A stretch of 64,000 nt of DNA. Source: Dyadobacter sp. CY312 (lineage in GTDB: Bacteria; Bacteroidota; Bacteroidia; Cytophagales; Spirosomataceae). Shown one piece after another: positions 18,337 to 27,289 of this stretch. The translations under genes were made by a program, and so were the position numbers. The notes beneath the pieces are model-generated. The model made no database searches. It saw nothing but the letters and a program-made list of their open reading frames with translations, and had not been told where the DNA came from. Positions within the stretch are counted from its first letter, which is position 1; each line of letters begins with the position of its first letter. The stretch covers positions 1-64,000 of the forward strand of contig NZ_JAJUXG010000013.1 of NCBI RefSeq assembly GCF_021390535.1, read 5' to 3'.

Positions 18337-19785
18337 ATGAAATACGTTATTTTATTTTTTACTATTTCACTATTTTCCTGCACTCAGAACACAAAGAATG
18401 AGAACAGCGAAAAACAAACAGCTGTCTTAAAAGAAATTCCGAAGATTGACAGCCTTATTACCCTTGAGATAAAAACGAAGCCAGGAGAACAGTTTTTCTT
18501 CGAATATATGGATCCTCTGTTCAACTTTAATATCATCGAAACCCCTGAAAAATTAAAAGTCGATTCCATTTTCAAAAAAGAAATTGTCTCGTCCAGACCT
18601 ATACTGATTAAAGATATTCATTGGATGGCTCACAGCTACATCTATCTCAAACCCGGCGAGACGTACAGAATTACTAAAGATTCCGTTTTTTCGAACTTTG
18701 AGGTGGTTGGAAATCCTAAACGTACCTATGAACTCAATGCGCTCAAGGAGCTAGCCAGGCACATTAAAAAACAAAAAAGGATCACTGAATTTGACCTGAA
18801 GGATATACCAAGATATCGAAAGTTTACCAAAATGGATTTCAAAGCAAGGGACTCGGTTTTGAAGAACGACTATGAAGACAATCTTCAATTTTTGGCGGCA
18901 TATACTTCGAAAAACGATTTTGATCCGGATCAGAAGAAAATCCTACTTCGAAATCTCCTCTATCAATACAAAATTGCTCATTTGAACTTCAACAAAAAAA
19001 CATCCGATCAGACTCGGAAGTACCTCAATGATAGCAAGTCCTTATTTAACGAACTATTGCCCATGATGAATTGCGATAGTTGTTTCGACGATCCCAACTT
19101 CCCCTATTTGACTGAAGCTTTTGCTAAAAACTTCATCGCCGACCCGGCTAAGGTGGGAGCAGAAAAGGCTTACGGATCGTATGCTGAAAATTTTAAAGGA
19201 CGGACTCGGGATTATCTGTTGTACAATCTGATAAAATTGGGTGGAATGTTCAATAGCACAAAACCGAACCCGAAACTTGCCAGGCAATTTCAGATTGATG
19301 CGCGAGATCCTTTGCTCAAATCATACATTAAAGAGACGTATGATTTCCTGGAAATAAAGAAATCTGCTACGGGAAAGTTGGCAAATGCAGTCGGAGAGGA
19401 CATTTCATGGAGTCGAATGTTGGAAAACAACAAAGGTAAAGTGGTTTATGTTGATTTTTGGGCAAGTTGGTGCGGTCCTTGTAGGGCAGAAATGCCAGCG
19501 TCCAAAGCACTAAAGAAACGATTTAAAACAAAAGATGTCGTATTTATAAATATTTCTATGGACGAAAATAGTGCTGCTTGGAAGAAAGCTTGTAAATCGG
19601 AGGGCATTGATGCCCCGGGAAACTACATTCTCGTTCAGCCCGACAAATCGGACTTGAAAAGGCAATTCCGCATCACTAGCATTCCGAGATACTTCCTGAT
19701 CGACAAATCGGGAAAAGTAGTTAATCCTAATGCGCCCAGACCGTCAGATAGCAAAATCACAACGGAAATAGAGCAGCTTTTGTAA
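18337..19785 (+). CDS. TlpA-like thioredoxin-fold lipoprotein
   Basis: A 482-residue probable lipoprotein facing the periplasm. The signal ends at C15 (LFSC). Residues about 35-345 are a long alpha/beta region without a family I can name firmly, though its N-terminal part resembles the DUF4369-type domain often joined to TlpA proteins. The C-terminal ~130 residues are a thioredoxin fold with the active site WCGPC at 378-382 and the cis-Pro strand near SIPRYFLIDKSG. An additional CxxC (C246, C249) sits in the middle. It lies between a BlaI repressor gene and an M56 sensor gene with short gaps of 37 and 51 bp, so it is probably part of the regulated operon. Expected activity is thiol-disulfide exchange. 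Confidence 0.88.
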   Translation: MKYVILFFTISLFSCTQNTKNENSEKQTAVLKEIPKIDSLITLEIKTKPGEQFFFEYMDPLFNFNIIETPEKLKVDSIFKKEIVSSRPILIKDIHWMAHSYIYLKPGETYRITKDSVFSNFEVVGNPKRTYELNALKELARHIKKQKRITEFDLKDIPRYRKFTKMDFKARDSVLKNDYEDNLQFLAAYTSKNDFDPDQKKILLRNLLYQYKIAHLNFNKKTSDQTRKYLNDSKSLFNELLPMMNCDSCFDDPNFPYLTEAFAKNFIADPAKVGAEKAYGSYAENFKGRTRDYLLYNLIKLGGMFNSTKPNPKLARQFQIDARDPLLKSYIKETYDFLEIKKSATGKLANAVGEDISWSRMLENNKGKVVYVDFWASWCGPCRAEMPASKALKKRFKTKDVVFINISMDENSAAWKKACKSEGIDAPGNYILVQPDKSDLKRQFRITSIPRYFLIDKSGKVVNPNAPRPSDSKITTEIEQLL

Positions 19786-19836
19786 AAACGCACTGTAATT
19801 CTATGAACTACCGTCACCAATTAATTACAAAAACCA

Positions 19837-21252
19837 ATGACAACTTACATCATTAAATCAATCCTATGCTCAGGTGTTCTGCTGATGTTTTACCATCTCT
19901 TTTTGCAGAAAGAGAAAATGCATCACTTCAACCGATTTTATCTGTTGATCAGTATTATTCTTTCACTGGTAATTCCGTTGATCAGTATTGAATTAAAACA
20001 GGAGTCCATGCCCATATCTATTCTCAATTATGACCAAACTTCCGGTTTATTGTTTGAAATCCCGAACAATAACATCCATACCGAACCGCTAACTGTAAGA
20101 CCAGATACGAGAATAAACTGGATGGAATATGTGCCCATGGGCTTTTACATCTTGATAGTTATGTTTCTCCTCGCCCGACTAACCCGTAATCTTCGTGCCA
20201 TTTATTCCAAAACATATGCAAACGAAATAATCTTACACCAGGGAACCTACCTGGTGCTACTGCCTGAGCAAACAGTTACGTTCACGTTTCTGAATTATAT
20301 TTTTATAAGTAAAGGCGAGTATAACCAGAAATTAATCGAAGAAGAAGTGTTGATCCATGAAATGGCGCACGTCAGACAGAAACACTCACTGGATATTCTT
20401 TTTCTGGAAATCGTGCTCGCAGTATTCTGGTTTAATCCGTTGCTACTTCTCTATAAAAGAGCAATTCGCCTTAATCACGAATTTCTTGCCGACGAAGCCG
20501 TCCTTTCAAACCATTTTAATGTAAGCAGGTATCAATTGATGCTCCTGGACAAAATTCTTTTTACAAAACAAGTAAACCTTACCAGCAGTTTTAACTATTC
20601 AATCACCAAACAACGATTAGCGATGATGACCAGAAGTACTTCAACAATTGTTGCCAATAGTAAAAAAGCAACTGTTCTAATTCTGATGACCTGCATGATC
20701 TACCTAATTTCTTTTAAAGAAATCGTGGCTCAAAAAGAAATTACTCAACCAGCCAAAAGTAATTCCACAACTCGAATTGAGGGTGTTACAGACAAACAAT
20801 TTGACAGATACGAAGCTATTTTAAAGAAAATGATCGAGACAAGAGTCGGTCGAAATGGAAAAAAATACACTTATTATTCCATGATGGATAACGACCAGGT
20901 AAAAATAGCCGATGTTATTTTTCGATCAATGAGTAAAGAACAGCAAGCAAAAGCCACCAAAGTGCCATTTATTCCTATGCTCGAAGTTCCCCAAATCACA
21001 CGGCCCACTCAGGCTCAGCTTGATGAATGGCAAAACGGAAAGAAATTTGGTGTATGGCTGGATGAGCGCAGAATTAGCAATGCCGAATTAAAAAAATATA
21101 AGCCATCCGACTTCGATCACTATTTTGTGAGTAAACTCGAAAAAAACGCGATAAACTACGGGAAGCATTATTTTCAAATTGGGCTCTCCACGCCTAAGAC
21201 CTTCCGTGCATGGCAAGAAAAATACACTCCGTTAACAGCTATTCCTGAATAA
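19837..21252 (+). CDS. M56-family (BlaR1/MecR1-like) sensor peptidase
   Basis: A 471-residue integral membrane metallopeptidase. Hydrophobic segments lie at about 5-24, 33-52, 101-118 and 185-205, with another near 282-300. The zinc motif HEMAH (174-178) and the downstream HEFLADE (214-220), which supplies the third ligand, are intact. The C-terminal ~170 residues lie outside the membrane and lack any penicillin-binding SxxK-type sensor domain that I can see, unlike true BlaR1. By analogy it would sense an envelope signal and trigger loss of the BlaI repressor encoded two genes upstream. The signal is unknown; a redox cue linked to the intervening thioredoxin protein is only a hypothesis. Confidence 0.9.
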   Translation: MTTYIIKSILCSGVLLMFYHLFLQKEKMHHFNRFYLLISIILSLVIPLISIELKQESMPISILNYDQTSGLLFEIPNNNIHTEPLTVRPDTRINWMEYVPMGFYILIVMFLLARLTRNLRAIYSKTYANEIILHQGTYLVLLPEQTVTFTFLNYIFISKGEYNQKLIEEEVLIHEMAHVRQKHSLDILFLEIVLAVFWFNPLLLLYKRAIRLNHEFLADEAVLSNHFNVSRYQLMLLDKILFTKQVNLTSSFNYSITKQRLAMMTRSTSTIVANSKKATVLILMTCMIYLISFKEIVAQKEITQPAKSNSTTRIEGVTDKQFDRYEAILKKMIETRVGRNGKKYTYYSMMDNDQVKIADVIFRSMSKEQQAKATKVPFIPMLEVPQITRPTQAQLDEWQNGKKFGVWLDERRISNAELKKYKPSDFDHYFVSKLEKNAINYGKHYFQIGLSTPKTFRAWQEKYTPLTAIPE

Positions 21253-21420
21253 TCTGGCAAGAATGTAATGCTAAATCAACCAATAACTTACATCACCAAG
21301 TAAATTCTCTTCTAAGGTTTTGAAACTTATGACGAAAGGATGAGTGACGGAGTCAGCTACCAGATGTAAAACAAGGCGAATTGATCCTACATACCTTTCA
21401 ATTAAGATTACACTCTCATA

Positions 21421-21446
21421 TTTTGTACTTTTGCCGTTATACAAAA
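21421..21446 (+). promoter_or_regulatory. Putative hemF promoter with inverted repeat
   Basis: TACTTTTG at 21426-21433 fits the -7 consensus TAnnTTTG and lies 25 bases before the hemF ATG. It sits inside an inverted repeat TTTTGTA (21421-21427) and TACAAAA (21440-21446), which could be an operator. No good -33 element is visible. Confidence 0.45.
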
Positions 21447-21458
21447 GAAGTGAAATTC

Positions 21459-22382
21459 ATGAAGGTTGAAGATATAGAAACGTTTTTCAAAAACTTACAA
21501 GACAATATTTGTGCGGCCATAGAGAACGCCGATGGTACGGCGAAATTCAAGGAAGACGCCTGGGAACATCATTCGGGCGGAGGTGGCAGAACCCGGCTCA
21601 TCCAGCAAGGCGGAGTTATTGAAAAAGGTGGCGTTAACTTTTCAAGTGTGCGTGGCGAAGTTCATCCAAGGCTTAGGCAGCAAATGAATCTTAATGAAAA
21701 CGATGATTTTCATTTCACTGCAACGGGCGTTTCCATCGTCTTGCATCCGCATAATCCCAACGTACCGATCATCCACATGAACGTGCGGTATTTCGAATTG
21801 GACAACGGAACATGCTGGTTTGGTGGTGGTATCGACCTTACACCTCATTATGTGGTGGAAGAAGACGCGAGGAATTTCCACCAGCATTTAAAAACGGCCT
21901 GCGACAAACACCATGCTTCTTTTTATCCGAAATTTAAAACCTGGGCAGACGATTATTTCTTTATCCAGCACCGAAACGAAACCCGTGGCATTGGCGGTAT
22001 ATTCTTCGACTACCTGAAACCGGATGAAGAAGGAAACGGACAAGGGCTGTCCAAGGAAGCATTGTTTGCGTTTTTGAAAGAAGTTGGAGAAAGCTTTGCT
22101 CCTATCTACACAAGTTTGATGGCGAAACACAGAGACGACTCATTTACGGAAGCGCAAAAACAATGGCAGTTTTTACGGCGTGGTCGTTATGTGGAATTCA
22201 ATCTTGTCTGGGACAGAGGTACCAAGTTTGGACTGGAAACGAATGGTCGCACCGAATCCATATTGATGAGTTTGCCGCCGCAGGCCAATTGGGAGTATAA
22301 CATGATTCCGGAAGAAGGTTCCAAGGAAGCTGAAACCTTGCAGTGGCTACGCAAAGGTGTCGATTGGGTTAGCCCGGTCTGA
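21459..22382 (+). CDS. hemF: Oxygen-dependent coproporphyrinogen III oxidase
   Basis: Converts coproporphyrinogen III to protoporphyrinogen IX using O2, a late step of haem synthesis in the cytoplasm. About 307 residues, normal for HemF. Conserved stretches include GGGGRTRLIQ, the substrate-contact region FGGGIDLTPHYV, HRNETRGIGGIFFDYL and FNLVWDRGTKFGL followed by GRTESILMSLPP. I chose the ATG at 21459 because the family begins here; an in-frame TTG upstream would add 26 unlikely residues over the promoter. An aerobic enzyme implies oxygen-respiring growth. It is convergent with menC. Confidence 0.97.
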   Translation: MKVEDIETFFKNLQDNICAAIENADGTAKFKEDAWEHHSGGGGRTRLIQQGGVIEKGGVNFSSVRGEVHPRLRQQMNLNENDDFHFTATGVSIVLHPHNPNVPIIHMNVRYFELDNGTCWFGGGIDLTPHYVVEEDARNFHQHLKTACDKHHASFYPKFKTWADDYFFIQHRNETRGIGGIFFDYLKPDEEGNGQGLSKEALFAFLKEVGESFAPIYTSLMAKHRDDSFTEAQKQWQFLRRGRYVEFNLVWDRGTKFGLETNGRTESILMSLPPQANWEYNMIPEEGSKEAETLQWLRKGVDWVSPV

Positions 22383-22434
22383 ACGCATTTTAGCGGGCTG
22401 AACGGCGACAGGTGAAGTGGGGATTATCTCGTTA

Positions 22435-23517
22435 TCAAAAACGGGGCAGTTCCCATTTTGCATTTGGATTGTAGAACAAATGTCCGTTCCTGATATCCAA
22501 CGGCGATTCGAAATTGTTGTGATAAAGTTGCCCGGTACCCAATCCCTGCGGTAGCTCGTTGCTGAAACCGGCAGTAAACTGAGCAATGGCATTTAACCCG
22601 ATATTCGATTCCAGTGCAGAAGTAATCCACCAGCCAATATTCAAACGGTTGGCAATTTCAATCCATTCTTTTGTATGTTGAAAACCACCAAGCAGTCCGG
22701 GTTTCAAAATAATATAAGGCGGCTGTATTTTTTTCAATAATGCGAACTTCTCCCGATAGTCAAAAATGCCGATCAGCTCCTCATCAAGTGCAATCGGCAC
22801 AGGAGAAGATTTGCAAACATTCGCCATCAAATCGTGCTGTCCTGCTTTAATGGGTTGCTCTATTGAATGCAGATCAAACGCTGCAAGCCGAGCCAGTTTC
22901 TCATCAACATCGGCAGGTGAAAATGCGCCATTGGCATCCACTCTCAATGTAATTTCTTCCTTAGAAAATCTCTCACGAATTGAAGCCAGAATGCGCAGTT
23001 CCTGCTCAAAATCAATAGCCCCCACTTTCATTTTTAAGGTTGAATATCCCTGAGCGAGTTTTTGCTCTACCTGCGCAAGCATATCGTCATAAGATCCCAT
23101 CCAGATAAGGCCATTCATCAGAATCCCTTTTCCTGCGGTAGAGAAAGTATTGGAATAAATAATCCTTTTCCCTCCGTTCATATAATCCAATAACGCAGTT
23201 TCAATTCCGAAGCGGGCGGAAGGCAAATGTTCCGGAACGATCTGTTCTAGAATGATGGATAGATTGAAAGGAAATACTTCCAGATCGAGCTCATTGAACA
23301 ATTCGCAAACGGAAAGCAGCTGGGTTTCAAAATCAGGAACATCGTCGAAACTTAACCCGGGCAGAGGCGCACATTCACCATAACCTTCCAAGCCCGGCTG
23401 TTCCTCATCTGTAATCCTGATCATCCAGGATTTTCGTTCCGTCATCACACCGCGCGATGTACCCGCTTCCTTTTTGAACAGGAATGTATAGGGTTTAAAC
23501 GCGATTTTTAACGGCAT
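22435..23517 (-). CDS. menC: o-Succinylbenzoate synthase (enolase superfamily)
   Basis: A 360-residue cytoplasmic enzyme of the muconate-lactonising branch of the enolase superfamily. It probably dehydrates SHCHC to o-succinylbenzoate in menaquinone synthesis. Seen are the catalytic lysine motif in TLKMKVG, the metal ligands DANGAF, SIEQP and ALDEE, the second catalytic lysine in ILKPGLLGG, and the TSALESNIG stretch. Dipeptide epimerases share this fold, so the assignment to MenC rests on overall resemblance and on the absence of any peptidase neighbours. It is divergent from lpxK. Confidence 0.85.
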   Translation of the reverse strand: MPLKIAFKPYTFLFKKEAGTSRGVMTERKSWMIRITDEEQPGLEGYGECAPLPGLSFDDVPDFETQLLSVCELFNELDLEVFPFNLSIILEQIVPEHLPSARFGIETALLDYMNGGKRIIYSNTFSTAGKGILMNGLIWMGSYDDMLAQVEQKLAQGYSTLKMKVGAIDFEQELRILASIRERFSKEEITLRVDANGAFSPADVDEKLARLAAFDLHSIEQPIKAGQHDLMANVCKSSPVPIALDEELIGIFDYREKFALLKKIQPPYIILKPGLLGGFQHTKEWIEIANRLNIGWWITSALESNIGLNAIAQFTAGFSNELPQGLGTGQLYHNNFESPLDIRNGHLFYNPNAKWELPRF

Positions 23518-23559
23518 GATTTATGGTGTCAGGTTTCAAGGGGCACAATATTAGCCAAA

Positions 23560-23571
23560 AATTACGTAATT
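23560..23571. promoter_or_regulatory. Perfect 12-bp palindrome between menC and lpxK
   Basis: AATTACGTAATT is fully palindromic and lies in the short divergent gap, 12 bp before the preferred lpxK start. It may be an operator or chance AT-rich symmetry. No regulator is identified. Confidence 0.25.
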
Positions 23572-23582
23572 ATGCAGACAAG

Positions 23583-24614
23583 ATGGAAGAACATAATTGG
23601 ATAAAAGTCATATTAACGCCACTCTCCTGGATATACGGTTCGGTGACAGGTATTCGCAACCTGTTTTATGACCAGCAAATTTTCCATACCGAAAAACCGA
23701 AACAATTCACCATTTCGATAGGTAATCTCACTGTGGGTGGTACAGGCAAAACACCTATGACAGAGTATCTTGTACGACTTTTATCACCCGTTTACAAAAC
23801 GGCGATCCTGAGTCGCGGATATGGACGAAAAACCAGGGGATTCCGTCTTGCCAGCCACACTTCCACTGCCGCTGACATTGGTGATGAACCCAAACAGTAT
23901 TTTGAAAAATTCGGGGAACAGGTTTTTGTCGCCGTGTGCGAAAAACGTGTTGAAGGAGCCAGCCAGCTTTCCATAGTGCATCCTGAAATAAAGCTCATAC
24001 TGCTTGATGATGCTTTTCAGCACCGCGCCATTGGACAAGATCTTAAATTGCTTCTCAATGATTACAACCGACCGTTTTACCAGGACATGCCGTTTCCTGC
24101 CGGTCGCTTGCGGGAAACCAGAAATGGCGCAAAACGCGCAGACGTGGTTATTGTCACCAAGTGTCCTGAAAATATCTCAGAGGTTGAAAAAACGAAAATC
24201 GCATCAAATATCAGAAGGTACAGCAAACTGGATGTTCCCGTGTTCTTTTCTTTTATCCGCTATGCCGCACCGCTTGGTTACTCAGGGATGCCGGTTAGGT
24301 TAAAGAATGTTAAACTGGTTGCAGGAATAGCAAATCCGGAGACATTTGTTGCACACCTTAGGGAGCAAACCAACGTTATGGAAGAAATAATTTTCCCTGA
24401 TCACCACAATTACTCACCCGGTGACCTGGAAGGCCTGATTAAGTACTTAAAAAACGATACTTTTGTGGTAACAACCGAAAAGGATATGGTCAAGCTGAAA
24501 CCACTGGTGGAAGAAGCTGGCTTAACGGCTCAATTTGCATATGTACCCATTGTCGTCGATTTCAAAACAGATGCGACAAGATTTAACGAATGGATTCTGC
24601 AACATACCCGATGA
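23583..24614 (+). CDS. lpxK: Tetraacyldisaccharide 4'-kinase
   Basis: Phosphorylates the 4' position of the tetraacyl disaccharide-1-phosphate precursor to give lipid IVA, at the inner face of the cytoplasmic membrane. About 343 residues from the ATG at 23583. That start gives the usual N-terminal membrane-anchoring helix (VILTPLSWIYG) close to the beginning; the ATG at 23523 would add 20 residues and leave almost no room for the menC promoter. The P-loop GNLTVGGTGKTPMTEYL, the DDAFQHR motif and the C-terminal VTTEKDMVKL are intact. It signals normal lipid A synthesis, relevant to the PagL-like gene at 61.2 kb. Confidence 0.95.
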   Translation: MEEHNWIKVILTPLSWIYGSVTGIRNLFYDQQIFHTEKPKQFTISIGNLTVGGTGKTPMTEYLVRLLSPVYKTAILSRGYGRKTRGFRLASHTSTAADIGDEPKQYFEKFGEQVFVAVCEKRVEGASQLSIVHPEIKLILLDDAFQHRAIGQDLKLLLNDYNRPFYQDMPFPAGRLRETRNGAKRADVVIVTKCPENISEVEKTKIASNIRRYSKLDVPVFFSFIRYAAPLGYSGMPVRLKNVKLVAGIANPETFVAHLREQTNVMEEIIFPDHHNYSPGDLEGLIKYLKNDTFVVTTEKDMVKLKPLVEEAGLTAQFAYVPIVVDFKTDATRFNEWILQHTR

Positions 24615-24649
24615 CCTCCTTTAAAACCGGCCGAAATAGAGTTTCGTTT

Positions 24650-26638
24650 ATGAGAATTGCTTTTAGTGTATTCATTTTCTTTTGCAGCTTCATTTTTGTA
24701 CAGCATCAGGCAACCGCACAGGTAAATCTGCCAGGTGGACTGAAAATGCCTGGCGGCGGAGGTGGTGGAGGTGGAGGTCTTGGTAGCGGAGGAGGCGGTG
24801 GCGCTGTGCTCGACGACAGTACCAAAAACATCTACGGTCCTAAAACAACGCTGCACTACTTCGAAAACGACATTCTGAATAACCGTGATTCTGTACGATA
24901 TCTGGTGGATACTGCACTTACCAATTTCCACCGGTGGTCGCCAATAGACAGGTCCTGGGGAAAACTGGTCGATCTTGGGAATGCAGTAACGGCTTCACGA
25001 AACCTGTTTTTTCAACCCCGGCAAGATATCGGAACACAGCTTGGAATGCGCGCTTATGACGCCTACGCTATCAAACAGGAAGAAGTTCAATACATCGACA
25101 CCAAGTCACAGCATACTTATCTAAGTTACATCAATGGAGGCAAGAAAACTTCGCTTGGTAAATTCGGCTATTCTCAGAACGTGCATTCCCGCCTCAATTT
25201 CGGTTTGAATTTTGAAAGGTTTACATCCAATAAGCAATACGGAATCTACAATACGCTAAGTTCAGAAGCTTTTTTAGGTCAGAACTGGACCTTTTTGTTA
25301 CACGGCAGCTATTTTTCTAAAGATAAAAAATACCTCATCCTTGCTAATTACCGACACCTCAATCAAAAGGTGCGAGAACAGGGAGGCGTGGTAATCGCAA
25401 CTGATGAAAGTACAGGCATCACCAGTCCTTATCCTTACGACGGCCCTGCCCGGATCAGTGACAATGCCAACTCCTGGGAACGCCGTCACGTATTTCACAT
25501 TTACCAACAATACAAGCTTGCAAACGGTTTTCAGCTTTTTCAGCAGGGAGACTTCACGAGTATAATCAACCGCTACACCGATCTGGATATTACCAGAGGG
25601 GTAGAATATATGGTTTATAAAGACGTGAATTTTGATGAATCCTACACGCGTCAGGATATTTACCATAAAGTGCTGGATACCAAACTGGGCGTGAAAGGTT
25701 ATTATTCAGGCTTCAATTACCGGGCATATTTTCGACCAAGACTTTACAGTATGACTGCCGGCGGGCAGGTACCGAACACAACCGGAAGCCCGTACGCATC
25801 CTATCGGACCGGATTGAGATTTGACAACATCGTCGGAGGTTGGGCTGGTTATTATCTAAAAGACTCGGCACAACATCTGACTGTTGAAGCTGAGCTTAAT
25901 TTGTCAGACAATGTTGAGTCTAATCTCAAAGGAGAATTGAAAACCAAATGGGGTTTAGCCGGAGCTCAGTACATTAGAACCGCTCCCGATTTAATCGTTC
26001 GCAGATATCTGGGAAATCATTTTGACTGGCGTAACAACTTCTCCACTCAAAATGCTTTGACAATTTATGGATCACTTCCATTGAAAACGAAACGTATCGA
26101 TTTTGTTCCTGAGGTTCACATTCATAATATTGAAAACTACATTTATTACGACACCCTTGCACTACCCAAACAACTTTCATCAGCTTTTAACATATATCGT
26201 GTAGGTTTTACAACAGAGAGTCATTTTAAAAGATGGAATTTTGCAGGGATGGCTTATTACTCTGCAACTGGGAACAGCGACGTTTTTAAGGTTCCAAATA
26301 TTTTCGGAAGCGGCGAGGTAACCTTTGATTTTATTTATGCGAAGGTATTGTATATCCAGCTTGGGCTTGCAGCACGCTACCGCTCCACGTATTATGCGGA
26401 TGCCTACATGCCGGTTACCCAGCAATTCCATCGCCAGAATACCACCCAGTTGCAAGGACGTGTTGTAACGGATGCTTTTGCCAATGTAAGGATTTCACGG
26501 GTGCGGTTGTTTTTCCAGATGTCGTATCTCAACATGAAACTTTGGGGCGCTGCACCAGAAGGATATTACGTTACCCCAGGATACATGGGACAAGGCCGCG
26601 CCTTCTCATTCGGCGTACTCTGGCCTTTGTTTGATTAA
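24650..26638 (+). CDS. Putative outer-membrane porin (Porin_10-like)
   Basis: A 662-residue predicted outer-membrane beta-barrel. The ATG at 24650 gives a clean signal peptide ending TAQ; an ATG at 24590 would overlap lpxK and put 20 extra residues before it. Right after the signal is a striking glycine-rich stretch (about 14 glycines within 20 residues). The rest alternates aromatic and polar residues in a barrel pattern and resembles the Bacteroidota 'putative porin' family. Function is probably passive or selective uptake, but no substrate is known. It lies 35 bp after lpxK and 12 bp before miaE, so all may form one transcript. Confidence 0.8.
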   Translation: MRIAFSVFIFFCSFIFVQHQATAQVNLPGGLKMPGGGGGGGGGLGSGGGGGAVLDDSTKNIYGPKTTLHYFENDILNNRDSVRYLVDTALTNFHRWSPIDRSWGKLVDLGNAVTASRNLFFQPRQDIGTQLGMRAYDAYAIKQEEVQYIDTKSQHTYLSYINGGKKTSLGKFGYSQNVHSRLNFGLNFERFTSNKQYGIYNTLSSEAFLGQNWTFLLHGSYFSKDKKYLILANYRHLNQKVREQGGVVIATDESTGITSPYPYDGPARISDNANSWERRHVFHIYQQYKLANGFQLFQQGDFTSIINRYTDLDITRGVEYMVYKDVNFDESYTRQDIYHKVLDTKLGVKGYYSGFNYRAYFRPRLYSMTAGGQVPNTTGSPYASYRTGLRFDNIVGGWAGYYLKDSAQHLTVEAELNLSDNVESNLKGELKTKWGLAGAQYIRTAPDLIVRRYLGNHFDWRNNFSTQNALTIYGSLPLKTKRIDFVPEVHIHNIENYIYYDTLALPKQLSSAFNIYRVGFTTESHFKRWNFAGMAYYSATGNSDVFKVPNIFGSGEVTFDFIYAKVLYIQLGLAARYRSTYYADAYMPVTQQFHRQNTTQLQGRVVTDAFANVRISRVRLFFQMSYLNMKLWGAAPEGYYVTPGYMGQGRAFSFGVLWPLFD

Positions 26639-26650
26639 ATCCTTTGAATT

Positions 26651-27244
26651 ATGTCTTTAACCACCCTGGGGCTGGAACTTCCCACGGACCCGAGATGGGT
26701 CAATATCGCTGCCATGCAAATCGGTGATGTATTGATAGACCATGCCTATTGCGAGCAAAAAGCTGCATCAAGCTGCATATCTCTCATTGTTCATTATCCT
26801 GAAAAAGCCAAACTTGTTGAAACCCTTACGCCCATTGTAGCCGAAGAATGGGGACATTTTCAGAGGGTTTTGAAAGAATTAAAAAAGCGTAATATTCCGC
26901 TTGGCAGACAACGAAAAGACGAATACGTCGGTCAGCTTTTAAAACTGGTTCGAAACAAGGGCGATTATGAAGAAGCTTTGCTCGACCGCCTGCTGATTTG
27001 TGCCTTGATTGAGGCACGCAGTTGCGAACGCTTTAAATTACTTTCTGAATCGCTGGATGATGAACATCTGCAAAAATTTTACCGCGAACTGATGATTTCC
27101 GAAGCCGGTCATTACCGTACTTTTATTGAACTCGCGGAAGAATACATTCCTCAGGAGATTGTGAGGAACCGCTGGAAAGAATTACTTTACAACGAGGCCG
27201 AAATCATTCAGACACTTAGCCCGAGAGGCGATCGTATGCATTGA
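26651..27244 (+). CDS. miaE: tRNA-(ms2io6A) hydroxylase
   Basis: A 197-residue cytoplasmic non-haem di-iron monooxygenase that hydroxylates the isopentenyl group of modified A37 in tRNA. The four-helix ferritin-like core shows its paired carboxylate and histidine ligands in EQKAASS, EEWGHFQRV, EARSCERF and EAGHYRTF. Length matches the family. It follows the putative porin gene by 12 bp and precedes the nuclease gene by 45 bp. No functional link to those neighbours is evident. Confidence 0.94.
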   Translation: MSLTTLGLELPTDPRWVNIAAMQIGDVLIDHAYCEQKAASSCISLIVHYPEKAKLVETLTPIVAEEWGHFQRVLKELKKRNIPLGRQRKDEYVGQLLKLVRNKGDYEEALLDRLLICALIEARSCERFKLLSESLDDEHLQKFYRELMISEAGHYRTFIELAEEYIPQEIVRNRWKELLYNEAEIIQTLSPRGDRMH

Positions 27245-27289
27245 TTTGTTCCCGAATCCTTCTTTTATTTCGCACTTACAGAAAACAAA

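Noticed and set aside
21381..21458. Extended N-terminus of HemF from a TTG
   Set aside because: The extra 26 residues cover the probable promoter and are absent from the family as I know it.
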